Source: an uncultured Flavobacteriia bacterium (GTDB taxonomy: Bacteria; Bacteroidota; Bacteroidia; Flavobacteriales_D; Crocinitomicaceae). Taken from it: a stretch of 18,461 bases of DNA. The stretch lies in contig CALJTX010000023.1 of NCBI GenBank assembly GCA_937975705.1, positions 1 through 18,461 of the forward strand. The letters run 5' to 3'. The notes under the pieces were generated by a model. The model was given only the letters and a program-made list of their open reading frames with translations. It searched no databases and had not been told where the DNA came from. Numbering within the stretch: the stretch's first letter is position 1; every line of letters starts with the position of its first letter. Below are positions 6,674 through 13,694 of this stretch, piece after piece. The translations under genes and the position numbers were made by a program.

Positions 6674-7123
6674 ATGAAAAGCATACTCACTAATAAAGCG
6701 ATAAAAAGATCTGTTCTCCTCATAGGACTTGTATCCATATTTCAGCCATATATTGTTTTGATTACAGAATATGGTCGATCAAACGAATGTTGGAATTGTC
6801 TGATTATAGAACAGACATTTATGACCTCATTGGTATATTTATTTTTACCACTGCTGGCGATTTACCTTTTATTAAAACAACTCGGCGCAAATTCGTTTTT
6901 AATTGGGCTGATCGTAGCGGTATACTTTGTACCTGTATCCATCGTAAAAATAACGGTACCACTATTTGATGATAGAATTGCATCTTGGAGTACCTTTTCC
7001 GACCAAGAAGTTTGGGACTATGCGATTTCTATGTCAATACCTTCAATGGGACTCCTTGCTTGCTTAATTGTAGCAGCATTAGGGATTTTTAATAAAGAAC
7101 CTTCGTTGATTAACCAAAAATAA
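6674..7123 (+). CDS. Unrecognised small membrane protein
   Basis: I do not recognise the family. The 149-residue product has about four hydrophobic segments (12-31, 49-68, 74-95, 117-138) with short loops, so it is an integral inner-membrane protein. The first loop contains a CWNC pair (residues 39-42) that could be redox active or structural, though it lacks a thioredoxin-fold context. The start is the first ATG, giving a basic N-terminus (MKSILTNKAIKRS) before the first helix. It is followed 39 bases later by a secreted protein on the same strand. No charged residues inside the helices point to transport. Confidence 0.75.
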   Translation: MKSILTNKAIKRSVLLIGLVSIFQPYIVLITEYGRSNECWNCLIIEQTFMTSLVYLFLPLLAIYLLLKQLGANSFLIGLIVAVYFVPVSIVKITVPLFDDRIASWSTFSDQEVWDYAISMSIPSMGLLACLIVAALGIFNKEPSLINQK

Positions 7124-7162
7124 AAGGCTACGACTGGTTTACAGGCAGCTTATAAAAGCACT

Positions 7163-7975
7163 ATGAATAAAACACTTTTAATCCTATTTTTCACGCTTTT
7201 GAGCCAAACTGTCAATGCGACAGAATGTGTTGAAAAGACATTCAAAGAAGAACATCTGAACATTTATTTGTGTCAGAACTACTCAAACTATAACGAGACA
7301 CGAACGCTGCTATTTAAAGCACGCGCTCAAATTCTGAATGACTACATCGCTGAGAAAATCCAATCTGGACAATTGCAAAACAAAAAAATTGAAATTCAAC
7401 TTTACGACCCTCTTTTAACCTACAATCATTTGAATATAAGTCAAGGAAAAAACGGTTATTTTGTGACTTATTCAGGTTTCGCTTCCATACAACAACTCAA
7501 AACATTCATAGATTATTTTGCCGACCCAAATTGGAAGCCCTTCTTTACGAGCGACTTTCAGAAGGTAAGTAGTGAAACGATCTCTAAACAAATCGAGCAG
7601 TTTTTTCTGGACAACAAAACGTCGAAAATCGAAGCGAGCCAACTAAATGTTTGGTCATTGGACCATTTGAAACTCGCTTACGTGAACGACACACTCCAAT
7701 ACTTTGCGCACGCAAGCGAACTGCAAATTGCCGCAAGCTCTTCGTTGCCAATCAAAATCAATGACAGGTATCTCTTGTTTCAGAACGACTCTATTTTTGT
7801 TCTGCAAGGACAAGAAATCATTCAAACCCTTCGAATCGACAAACCAATTACCGAAGATTACGATATTTACGTCTACGCAAAGTGGGTAAATATTTGTAAC
7901 GGTGGACAAGACAATTGGGTGTATAGTTATTCGTATGAAAAGAACAAATTACATCAACGAAAGACAGAAAAATGA
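7163..7975 (+). CDS. Unrecognised exported protein, probably frameshifted near its C-terminus
   Basis: Exported protein of unknown function. The signal peptide MNKTLLILFFTLLSQTVNA is cleaved before TECVEK. The mature part is mixed alpha/beta, with a central FVTYSGFASIQQLKTFIDYF stretch and the late segment AKWVNICNGGQDNWVYSYSY. The frame ends at TGA 7973-7975 after a basic, low-complexity end (NKLHQRKTEK). The +1 frame then stays open to TAA 8058-8060 and reads as ordinary protein, so one inserted base near 7947-7950 probably truncated a protein of about 298 residues. Two conserved-looking Cys lie near the N-terminus (in ECVEK and YLCQNY). Confidence 0.78.
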   Translation: MNKTLLILFFTLLSQTVNATECVEKTFKEEHLNIYLCQNYSNYNETRTLLFKARAQILNDYIAEKIQSGQLQNKKIEIQLYDPLLTYNHLNISQGKNGYFVTYSGFASIQQLKTFIDYFADPNWKPFFTSDFQKVSSETISKQIEQFFLDNKTSKIEASQLNVWSLDHLKLAYVNDTLQYFAHASELQIAASSSLPIKINDRYLLFQNDSIFVLQGQEIIQTLRIDKPITEDYDIYVYAKWVNICNGGQDNWVYSYSYEKNKLHQRKTEK

Positions 7976-8060
7976 ATCAGACTTTATCTTAATTAGCCAG
8001 GGCGACACAAGCTATTACAACGAAAACATATCCGACTGCGCGCCATTTGTAAAACCATAA
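7950..8060 (+). pseudogene. Out-of-frame C-terminal tail of the 7163 gene
   Basis: Reading in the +1 frame from 7950 gives YINERQKNESDFILISQGD and continues through SYYNENISDCAPFVKP to TAA at 8058-8060. It joins naturally to the YSYEKNK end of the upstream frame if one T is removed in AAATTAC. There is no convincing start codon of its own apart from an ATG at 7935 inside the upstream gene. Best read as the displaced end of that gene, or as a sequencing error. Confidence 0.5.
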
Positions 8061-8076
8061 AAATCCCAGTACCTCA

Positions 8077-8640
8077 ATGAAATGGATCATTTTTTTAATA
8101 GCATTATCAATTGTAAGTAGTTGCGCTATTTCTCCGGTATTCTTAAGAAAAATTGAGAAAAATAATTCTCAAATAATTCAAATTGCCGATACCATATTCA
8201 AGCAGAATAAGAAGACCTTAAATCAATGGATAACCTACTGCCGGTATAATGATAGTGTCCTTGAGAAGACGGCCATTAAATTTCATAATAAATATACACT
8301 AGCTTATTCATCAAATAATACATTGATTATTGATTCAATTCAAAGTGCATTTTTATTAAAAACACTAAAAATTGATTGGATTGAATCGGTTGAAGAATTA
8401 AGTTGTCCATATTCAAAAATCTACGCAGACAGTATCGTTACATTCAGTTACCCCGGATTAACATACTTTCCAAAAATAGGAAAAGAACACTTGATAGTAG
8501 TCGATATGAGGGTAACTCCAAGAGATTCTCTAATAAATCCAATTAGTTGTTATTTTAAAAATTCTTTTAAGGGATATCGTAAGATTTCACCTAGAATTTT
8601 CTATGTAACCAATCCGTATGAATTATTTCTAGGAAGTTGA
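8077..8640 (+). CDS. Unrecognised lipoprotein
   Basis: A 187-residue predicted lipoprotein: MKWIIFLIALSIVSSC has a lipobox with Cys16 as the lipidated residue. The mature region has no motif I recognise. It begins with a helical linker rich in Lys, Asn and Gln, contains a central beta-rich part with IDWIESVEELSCPYSK, and ends FYVTNPYELFLGS. It starts 16 bases after the displaced tail of the preceding gene, on the same strand. Its base composition is more AT-rich than the genes further downstream. It probably sits in the inner leaflet of the outer membrane; its role is unknown. Confidence 0.75.
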   Translation: MKWIIFLIALSIVSSCAISPVFLRKIEKNNSQIIQIADTIFKQNKKTLNQWITYCRYNDSVLEKTAIKFHNKYTLAYSSNNTLIIDSIQSAFLLKTLKIDWIESVEELSCPYSKIYADSIVTFSYPGLTYFPKIGKEHLIVVDMRVTPRDSLINPISCYFKNSFKGYRKISPRIFYVTNPYELFLGS

Positions 8641-8653
8641 TTTTGTGATTACC

Positions 8654-8738
8654 GAACAAGCCAAGTCAATAGTTGCCTCAAGGGAAGGAGTGAGTGCTCG
8701 AATAGTCAATCTGAAGGCCGCTCATCGCATTAAATAAG
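8654..8738 (+). pseudogene. Partial copy of the TPR gene's 3' end
   Basis: These 85 bases match 9951-10035, the last 27 codons and stop of the TPR membrane-protein gene, at 82 of 85 positions without gaps. The copy reads EQAKSIVASREGVSARIVN and ends LKAAHRIK with its stop at 8735-8737. One change alters a residue (Asp to Val) and two are silent. The left edge is abrupt: nothing upstream resembles the rest of the TPR gene. It is a remnant of a duplicated copy. Confidence 0.85.
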
Positions 8739-8743
8739 CATTT

Positions 8744-9220
8744 ATGAAACAACTAATCTACATAGTAACATTTCTGATTACAACAAGTTGCGGAGTTGCC
8801 AACCCTGAACTGAATGCCGAGATACATAAGTTAGAGGGATTTGAAAAAGCCACATTATTTGAATTAACCGACGCAATAACGGCAGACTTTAACGGAGATG
8901 GTTTTTTAGACAAAGCGATTTACAAAAAAGGGATCGGAACATCGGGAATCATCATCATTCAAGGAAATACAAATGAGCGAGTTAATATTGGTTTTGGAAA
9001 GCAGTTTTCTCATTTGACAGGGTTCGATTGGGTTGATTACTGGGGCCTTGTTGAAGACAAGGAAACAATTGAAGTAACGTTAACAGAAGAAGGCGACATT
9101 CTTGAAAGTATAACAGTAACGCTCAAAAATCCCTCCATCGCATTAGGGAATAACGATTTTGGTGGCGGACTGATCACATACAGAAATGGAAAATATGAAT
9201 GGATACATCAAACTTGTTGA
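8744..9220 (+). CDS. Unrecognised lipoprotein with an EF-hand-like calcium loop
   Basis: A 158-residue predicted lipoprotein; MKQLIYIVTFLITTSC has a lipobox at Cys16. Residues 48-56 read DFNGDGFLD, the Dx[DN]xDGxxD calcium-binding loop found in FG-GAP/VCBS-type repeats and dockerin-like loops, followed by KAIYKKG as in single FG-GAP-like repeats. The remainder is beta-rich (IEVTLTEEGDILESITVTL) and ends in a Cys. The ATG lies 5 bases after the end of the duplicated TPR fragment, so the gene sits exactly at a duplication breakpoint. The function is unknown; calcium-stabilised surface protein is the most that can be inferred. Confidence 0.8.
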   Translation: MKQLIYIVTFLITTSCGVANPELNAEIHKLEGFEKATLFELTDAITADFNGDGFLDKAIYKKGIGTSGIIIIQGNTNERVNIGFGKQFSHLTGFDWVDYWGLVEDKETIEVTLTEEGDILESITVTLKNPSIALGNNDFGGGLITYRNGKYEWIHQTC

Positions 9221-9288
9221 AGATGACGAGACTACTTTTTCGGCTTAATAGACGTTTTAGGAATTGAAAAATACAATTGATTATAATT

Positions 9289-9361
9289 GAATCAAATGCT
9301 GTCCTTCGGCAATTTTATTATCTTTTTGATAGTATCAAATGATAGTATCAAGAAATGAAAC
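9289..9361. repeat. 73-bp direct repeat, copy A (upstream of the TPR gene)
   Basis: Matches 10041-10113 at 63 of 73 positions with no gaps. It holds two tandem copies of the dyad TGATAGTATCA (9327-9337 and 9340-9350). All ten differences lie outside the 26-base core 9325-9350. It ends 16 bases before the TPR start codon, a position suited to an operator or leader element. Its -7-like sequence is TCTTTTTG, a weaker match than in copy B. The rest of 9221-9288 shows nothing notable. Confidence 0.85.
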
Positions 9362-9377
9362 TATAGAAATCCGTTAA

Positions 9378-10034
9378 ATGAAAATACATAACAGGATATT
9401 GACGTTCACCATCATTTACTTTGTCCTTATTGCTTTTTTAAGCGGTTTCGGACCTTTGTCATTTGGTGCGGGCTTAGGTGGTTTAGCGTATTTATTTCTC
9501 ATCATTCTCTGGATCATTACGCTAGGGATTTACTTTCTGATCATCAGGCTAAAAAATATTGTTTTAAAACCAATTGTATCGCGTTTAATGATTGCTGTGA
9601 TGATTGGCTCATGTCTATATTTAACTTTGGAATTCACCTATTTAAGAGATGGTTTGTATCCTTGGAATGGAAGGATTTTTATGATAAGTCAAGAAGAGCA
9701 GCTCCACATGGAGAAGGAGCAGATAAATTCTAAAATAGATAGCTTGGAGCAAGCAGTGCGCGCAAATCCTGATGATTATCAATCCCAAACCAGACAGGGA
9801 TATCTACTCAATGAGACAGAAAATTGGGATCGTGCAATTGAAGCATTCAACAAGGCAATCGAATCAAATCCAAGGTATTTTGATGCTTTTTACGGACTCG
9901 GAGAAAGTTATTGCGGAAAAGCTCAGTATGTATTGGCAGTGCGCGCTTTTGAACAAGCCAAGTCAATAGATGCCTCAAGGGAAGGAGTGAGTGCTCGAAT
10001 AGTCAATTTGAAAGCCGCTCATCGCATTAAATAA
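9378..10034 (+). CDS. Membrane-anchored TPR protein
   Basis: A 218-residue protein with about three N-terminal membrane segments (7-26, 33-56, 68-86) and a soluble C-terminal tetratricopeptide domain. A short coiled-coil-like stretch (QEEQLHMEKEQINSKIDSLEQ, about 105-125) leads into TPR units: one around 117-148 (ending YLLNETENW), one at about 150-165 (DRAIEAFNKAIESNP) and one at about 167-200 (YFDAFYGLGESYCGKAQYVLAVRAFEQAKSI). TPRs mediate protein-protein contacts, so this is probably a membrane scaffold; the partner is unknown. The gene is flanked by 73-bp direct repeats, and its last 27 codons also occur at 8654-8738, so it has taken part in local duplication. Confidence 0.85.
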   Translation: MKIHNRILTFTIIYFVLIAFLSGFGPLSFGAGLGGLAYLFLIILWIITLGIYFLIIRLKNIVLKPIVSRLMIAVMIGSCLYLTLEFTYLRDGLYPWNGRIFMISQEEQLHMEKEQINSKIDSLEQAVRANPDDYQSQTRQGYLLNETENWDRAIEAFNKAIESNPRYFDAFYGLGESYCGKAQYVLAVRAFEQAKSIDASREGVSARIVNLKAAHRIK

Positions 10035-10040
10035 GTATCT

Positions 10041-10113
10041 GAACCACATACTGTCATGCGGCAATTTTGTTATATATTTGATAGTATCAAATGATAGTAT
10101 CAGGAAAAGAAAC
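10041..10113. repeat. 73-bp direct repeat, copy B (downstream of the TPR gene)
   Basis: Second copy of the element at 9289-9361, starting 6 bases after the TPR stop. The two TGATAGTATCA dyads are at 10079-10089 and 10092-10102. Just before them TATATTTG (10073-10080) matches the Bacteroidota TAnnTTTG promoter element, so this copy may drive the PH-like gene at 10223 with the dyads over the start site. No convincing -33 element is present. Confidence 0.8.
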
Positions 10114-10130
10114 CTCCTCATCGAAAGTTG

Positions 10131-10151
10131 TGTATTTCACTACGAAATACA
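10131..10151. repeat. Hairpin between the TPR and PH-like genes
   Basis: The arms TGTATTTC and GAAATACA form a perfect 8-bp stem with an ACTAC loop. There is no T tract after it, so it is a weak terminator candidate at best. It could be a leader hairpin of the downstream gene if transcription starts within repeat copy B. Confidence 0.4.
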
Positions 10152-10222
10152 TTGTATTCCTTCCGTCATTAAGTAGTTGCTAGAAAATTCACTTCCCGCA
10201 CTTTTCCTTTTTAAACAAACAC

Positions 10223-10774
10223 ATGGAAACCGACATATCAAAAGCATTTCAAAGGCATCTTGACTCCAATGAAAAACTCATCTGGTCTGGGCAACCAAAG
10301 AAAGGCATTGTATTTAGAACAGCAGACTTGTTTTTAATTCCATTTAGTCTGTTTTGGTGTGGGTTTGCCATTTTTTGGTTCTTCTCGGCATTGGGTTCAG
10401 TAGTGCCGCTTTTCGCTTTGTTCGGCGTTCCGTTTGTCATTATTGGTCTCATTTTTGTTTTTGGCCGCTTCATCATAGATGCCAAACAAAGAGCAAACAC
10501 ATTTTATGCTTTGACAGAAGAGCGCATTATTATCAAATCAGGCGTCTACAAGATATCGATCAAATCTCTAAATCTAAGAACGCTCTCTGATATTGAATTA
10601 GAAGAAAAAAGCAACGGTAGCGGAACCATTAGCTTTGGACCAAAAAATCCATTGTTGTATTGGAGAAACAGAATGAATTGGATGCCCGGAGCAAATGACA
10701 CCCCTGCACTTGAGCTCATTGAAGATGCACGGAAGGTTTATAAATTGATTATTGATCTTCAGAAACCGCATTGA
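10223..10774 (+). CDS. PH-like domain membrane protein
   Basis: A 183-residue protein resembling bacterial PH-domain membrane proteins. The N-terminal NEKLIWSGQPKKGIVFR (about 16-32) is the usual lead-in of that group. Two membrane segments follow (36-56, 62-83). The soluble C-terminal half starts NTFYALTEERIIIKSG (92-107), the typical first strands of a bacterial PH fold, and runs through SIKSLNLRTLSDIELEE to a final helix. Such proteins are membrane-bound and of unknown function; some bind lipids or form oligomers. It may be transcribed from the promoter-like sequence in repeat copy B. Confidence 0.8.
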   Translation: METDISKAFQRHLDSNEKLIWSGQPKKGIVFRTADLFLIPFSLFWCGFAIFWFFSALGSVVPLFALFGVPFVIIGLIFVFGRFIIDAKQRANTFYALTEERIIIKSGVYKISIKSLNLRTLSDIELEEKSNGSGTISFGPKNPLLYWRNRMNWMPGANDTPALELIEDARKVYKLIIDLQKPH

Positions 10775-10880
10775 TCAACTTGAACTGAAGAAGTAGGGTG
10801 CCCGATCCTAAATCAATTAGTCAATGCAACTAAATGAGAAGAGAATAAGTCCTGACTTTTTACGTTAATTGCCTTGCACC

Positions 10881-11549
10881 ATGAAAACAACCCTAATTAT
10901 TCTTTCGCTCTGCTTTTCGCTCACAGTTTTTGCTCAAAGTACTTTATCTGACCGTATAATCAAGTTTGGTTTTTCTCTTACCCCTGAGTTCAATGATTTA
11001 AAGGTGAGCAATTTGGTTGGCCAAGAAAGCGTGGTGCCAAAAATGGGCTTATCAGCTGGTCTGAATGTAGCATTTCACATTAGCAATAAATTCTTACTGA
11101 GAACAGGGCTTGGCTATGGGTTCAAACACTATAATCATACGCACGCCGGACTCATTTTTGGTACAGACCTCAATCCACAAACAGGAGTGAACACGACCTC
11201 AACAATTGAATCAAAAATAGCGTTCAGTGAGCTTCAGTTCCCCCTTGTGTTTCAATATGAACTCAAGGAAAATAAAATTTTTATTGCCGGCGGAATCGAA
11301 ATCACTAAACCTTTTGCAAATCAATCAGAACGTACTGTTTACTACGGAAACGGCACAACAGATGTGCTTTCCAATCCAACTCAAAACGGACTCAATTTTG
11401 CACCGGTCCTTAGCCTCGGGTATCTCCTCCCCGTAACCGATCAACTCAGTATCTCTATTGAACCAATGTTTAAATACTACCTCAACACTTTCATCATTTC
11501 GGGTTCCAACTTATTCAATTACGGATTGAGAACTGCAATTCATTTTTAA
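10881..11549 (+). CDS. Outer membrane beta-barrel protein (OMP_b-brl-like)
   Basis: A 222-residue outer-membrane protein. Met 10881 gives the signal peptide MKTTLIILSLCFSLTVFAQ with mature STLSDRIIKFGFSL; the ATG at 10869 would put four extra residues in front and is less likely. The rest alternates amphipathic strands of a small barrel, for example KFLLRTGLGYGFKHY, LQFPLVFQYELKENKIFIAGG and LSLGYLLPVTDQLSISIEP, and ends with NYGLRTAIHF, whose C-terminal Phe is the usual barrel-assembly signal. This is the PorT/OMP_b-brl_2-like architecture common in Bacteroidota. Ligand or function cannot be read from the sequence. Confidence 0.85.
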   Translation: MKTTLIILSLCFSLTVFAQSTLSDRIIKFGFSLTPEFNDLKVSNLVGQESVVPKMGLSAGLNVAFHISNKFLLRTGLGYGFKHYNHTHAGLIFGTDLNPQTGVNTTSTIESKIAFSELQFPLVFQYELKENKIFIAGGIEITKPFANQSERTVYYGNGTTDVLSNPTQNGLNFAPVLSLGYLLPVTDQLSISIEPMFKYYLNTFIISGSNLFNYGLRTAIHF

Positions 11550-11577
11550 CTAAAATGAAGCCAGATAACAACTGACG

Positions 11578-12180
11578 ATGAAACAATTTTTTATTGCTAT
11601 TTTTAGTCTGGTATGGATGGGAAGTGTTTTTTCTCAAAATAGTAAGCAAGAGTTGAGTCAAATGAAAGAATTACTGAAAGAAATCTCCATAAATGCTATA
11701 GAATTAGGTTATGTAAACGCTAAATTGTCTCCAAAACAATTAGAAGCAAAGTGGCTAGGATTCGAACCTGCAACGTCAGAAGCGATACACAAACTCGAAA
11801 AGCGTTTAGGTATAGAATTACCAAGCGACTATAAAGCATTTATGCAGCTCACAAATGGTTTCTTATTTGCGACAGGCGTTGACCCAAGTTTTTGTGCGGT
11901 GGAAAAAGTGGCTTATTTGAAAAAAACAGACCCTTATTTGATCGAGGTTTGGTCTGCGCCCGGAACGGCTGATATCGGAGAAAAATTAAAAACAGCCATT
12001 CAAGTTGGTGGTTTTGACGAGGAACAATATTTCTATTTGATTCCACCGAGTAAGGAAAATCCAAACTGGGAGTATTGGGTTTTTGCAAACTGGGCACCCG
12101 GTGAAACGGTCTACCATAGCCTCGCTGACTACTTCAAAACTGTACTAGAATACACTGTTTATTTTATGGAGAAGGAATGA
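11578..12180 (+). CDS. Exported SMI1/KNR4 (SUKH) family protein
   Basis: A 200-residue protein with a signal peptide (MKQFFIAIFSLVWMGSVFS, then QNSKQ) followed by a SMI1/KNR4 (SUKH) domain. The diagnostic stretch is AIHKLEKRLGIELPSDYKAF and MQLTNGF at about 69-95, preceded by WLGFEPAT. The later FYLIPPSKENPNWEYWVFANW and the HSLADYFKTVLEY end fit the same fold. SUKH proteins commonly serve as immunity proteins against secreted nuclease or other polymorphic toxins and are normally cytoplasmic; a cleavable signal would place this one in the periplasm. Its stop overlaps the start of the next gene (ATGA), showing translational coupling with the DUF4844 lipoprotein. A non-immunity role remains possible. 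Confidence 0.85.
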   Translation: MKQFFIAIFSLVWMGSVFSQNSKQELSQMKELLKEISINAIELGYVNAKLSPKQLEAKWLGFEPATSEAIHKLEKRLGIELPSDYKAFMQLTNGFLFATGVDPSFCAVEKVAYLKKTDPYLIEVWSAPGTADIGEKLKTAIQVGGFDEEQYFYLIPPSKENPNWEYWVFANWAPGETVYHSLADYFKTVLEYTVYFMEKE

Positions 12181-12623
12181 AAAAACGTTTTACATTCTCA
12201 ATTAACTTCATCATCGGACTGACTTTGTTTCTTTTCACTTCTTGCGGACAAGGACAAACAAAAATACCTGAGCAAACAATGACAAAATTTGAAGCATTTA
12301 AAAACAAAGAGAAGTTTCTACAAGACGACAAACTATTTTATCCAGGATTGAGTGACCCGAGCCTCAGACCGGTTTTGACCGAAAAAATAAATCTGGTGGC
12401 AGACGACTTTAAAAAACTTGCTGAAAAAGGAGCTGCAACAGACGAAGCATATCAAAATGCAATTCAAATAGGGCTTGGCCGATTTGCCGATCTTTATGTT
12501 CAACTCGACACCGAAGACAGAGAAAGAGTTTGCAGCTATATGGAAGAACTAATGGACATTGTAGGACTTGAAAGTTCAGGAGGACACTTGAACAACTTTA
12601 TGTTTGGATTTGACCTTAATTAA
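12177..12623 (+). CDS. DUF4844-like lipoprotein
   Basis: A 148-residue predicted lipoprotein with lipobox LFLFTSC (Cys23). The mature part resembles the DUF4844 family: FKNKEKFLQDDKLFYPGL, a helical middle with several acidic residues, and the conserved RERVCSYMEELMDIVG followed by SSGGHLNNFMFGFD. The family has no established biochemical role. The ATG overlaps the stop of the exported SUKH gene by 4 bases, so the two are made from one mRNA and probably act together in the periplasm or at the membrane. The family assignment is from memory of its conserved blocks and would need a profile search. Confidence 0.78.
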   Translation: MKKRFTFSINFIIGLTLFLFTSCGQGQTKIPEQTMTKFEAFKNKEKFLQDDKLFYPGLSDPSLRPVLTEKINLVADDFKKLAEKGAATDEAYQNAIQIGLGRFADLYVQLDTEDRERVCSYMEELMDIVGLESSGGHLNNFMFGFDLN

Positions 12624-12653
12624 ACAACATGGACAACAAATTAGCTGTTTGAA

Positions 12654-13688
12654 ATGACCAAATCCGACTCCTCAATCTACACCATCATCCTTTTCAGCCT
12701 CATCCTGTTTTCTTGTACAGAGCAGAATGAAAAATTTGTTCCTGAAAAATTTGAAATAGAAAGGTCTGTAGTCAAGATGCCCTTAACCGTAAAAGCAATC
12801 ATTGCGTTTGAGGGCGGTTATGTCTGTAATTTTGAAAATTGGGAAGATACGACAGTTCATATTGGTTTTCTTGACAAGAACTTTCATTTATTGAAGCGTA
12901 GAACCAAGCAGCTCAATCGAGGGCTAGAATACCTCAAATCTATTTGGACTGCCCATGATACGCTTTTTGCAATAGACCTAAAAATGATCAAATATTGGAG
13001 AAATGGGTGTTGGAATTTTTATAAGAAGTTGCCTTTTGAGGATCGAACAAATTACATGAGCTATGAATTGAACGTTCCCATTTACGAAGATGCGCAATTC
13101 GTAGTTCGTGCTTGCAGCAGAGGTGAGTTTGGAGGGGCCGTCTTTTTTAAAGACAAGAAAACGGGCAAGACCTACAGTTGTGCATCAAATTGCGTCAATG
13201 CTGTGCATAAAATAGACGGCACTTACTACGTAAGTTCTTCTTTAGCACACGGTTGTGGTTTTAGCAAAGTGCTTCAAATTGCAGACCCTCGAAAGCTTTA
13301 TGAAATCAAGGAGAATAGGCAACGCTGTGATTGCGCGTGGTATGATATCTATTCCAAAGATCCAAAAATTGACGAAATCAAACACCCTGTCGGCTACAAT
13401 AAAGGATACAAAGTTTTAATGGACACCACAGCAATTTACCTCACTGGCGCATTCGAAAGCAAGGGGCATTTGTACCATATTATTTCAGACACCAAGAACA
13501 CCTACTTGGGTTATTTGAATCACAAAAAGATTGTCGTACTGGACACAATAGCCAGTCATCCTTCTTGGTATTACGGCGTTCGCGACCTTCAAAACAATCC
13601 GAATCTTTTTATCATTCGCAACAGCAAATTCAATGGGGTAATTGTTAGAGAAAAGAATAAAATACGTCTAATCAAGTTCAAGAACTAA
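12654..13688 (+). CDS. Unrecognised lipoprotein, possibly beta-propeller-like
   Basis: A 344-residue predicted lipoprotein (lipobox LILFSC, Cys21). The body has repeated short strand pairs with aromatic ends (GGYVCNFENWEDTTVHIGFL, DGTYYVSSSLAHGCGF, KGHLYHIISDTKNTYLGYL), as in WD- or propeller-like folds, but no clean repeat consensus. It is unusually rich in Cys (CSRGEFG, SCASNC, HGCGF, RCDCAW), suggesting disulfides in the periplasm. It starts 30 bases after the DUF4844 gene and is followed 6 bases later by another exported protein, so it probably belongs to the same transcript. The function is unknown. Confidence 0.75.
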   Translation: MTKSDSSIYTIILFSLILFSCTEQNEKFVPEKFEIERSVVKMPLTVKAIIAFEGGYVCNFENWEDTTVHIGFLDKNFHLLKRRTKQLNRGLEYLKSIWTAHDTLFAIDLKMIKYWRNGCWNFYKKLPFEDRTNYMSYELNVPIYEDAQFVVRACSRGEFGGAVFFKDKKTGKTYSCASNCVNAVHKIDGTYYVSSSLAHGCGFSKVLQIADPRKLYEIKENRQRCDCAWYDIYSKDPKIDEIKHPVGYNKGYKVLMDTTAIYLTGAFESKGHLYHIISDTKNTYLGYLNHKKIVVLDTIASHPSWYYGVRDLQNNPNLFIIRNSKFNGVIVREKNKIRLIKFKN

Positions 13689-13694
13689 CCTACA

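Noticed and set aside
9325..9350. Possible start of a CRISPR-like array from two TGATAGTATCA units
   Set aside because: Only two units with a 2-base spacer, and the same pair recurs in the flanking copy; this is a tandem dyad, not repeats with variable spacers.
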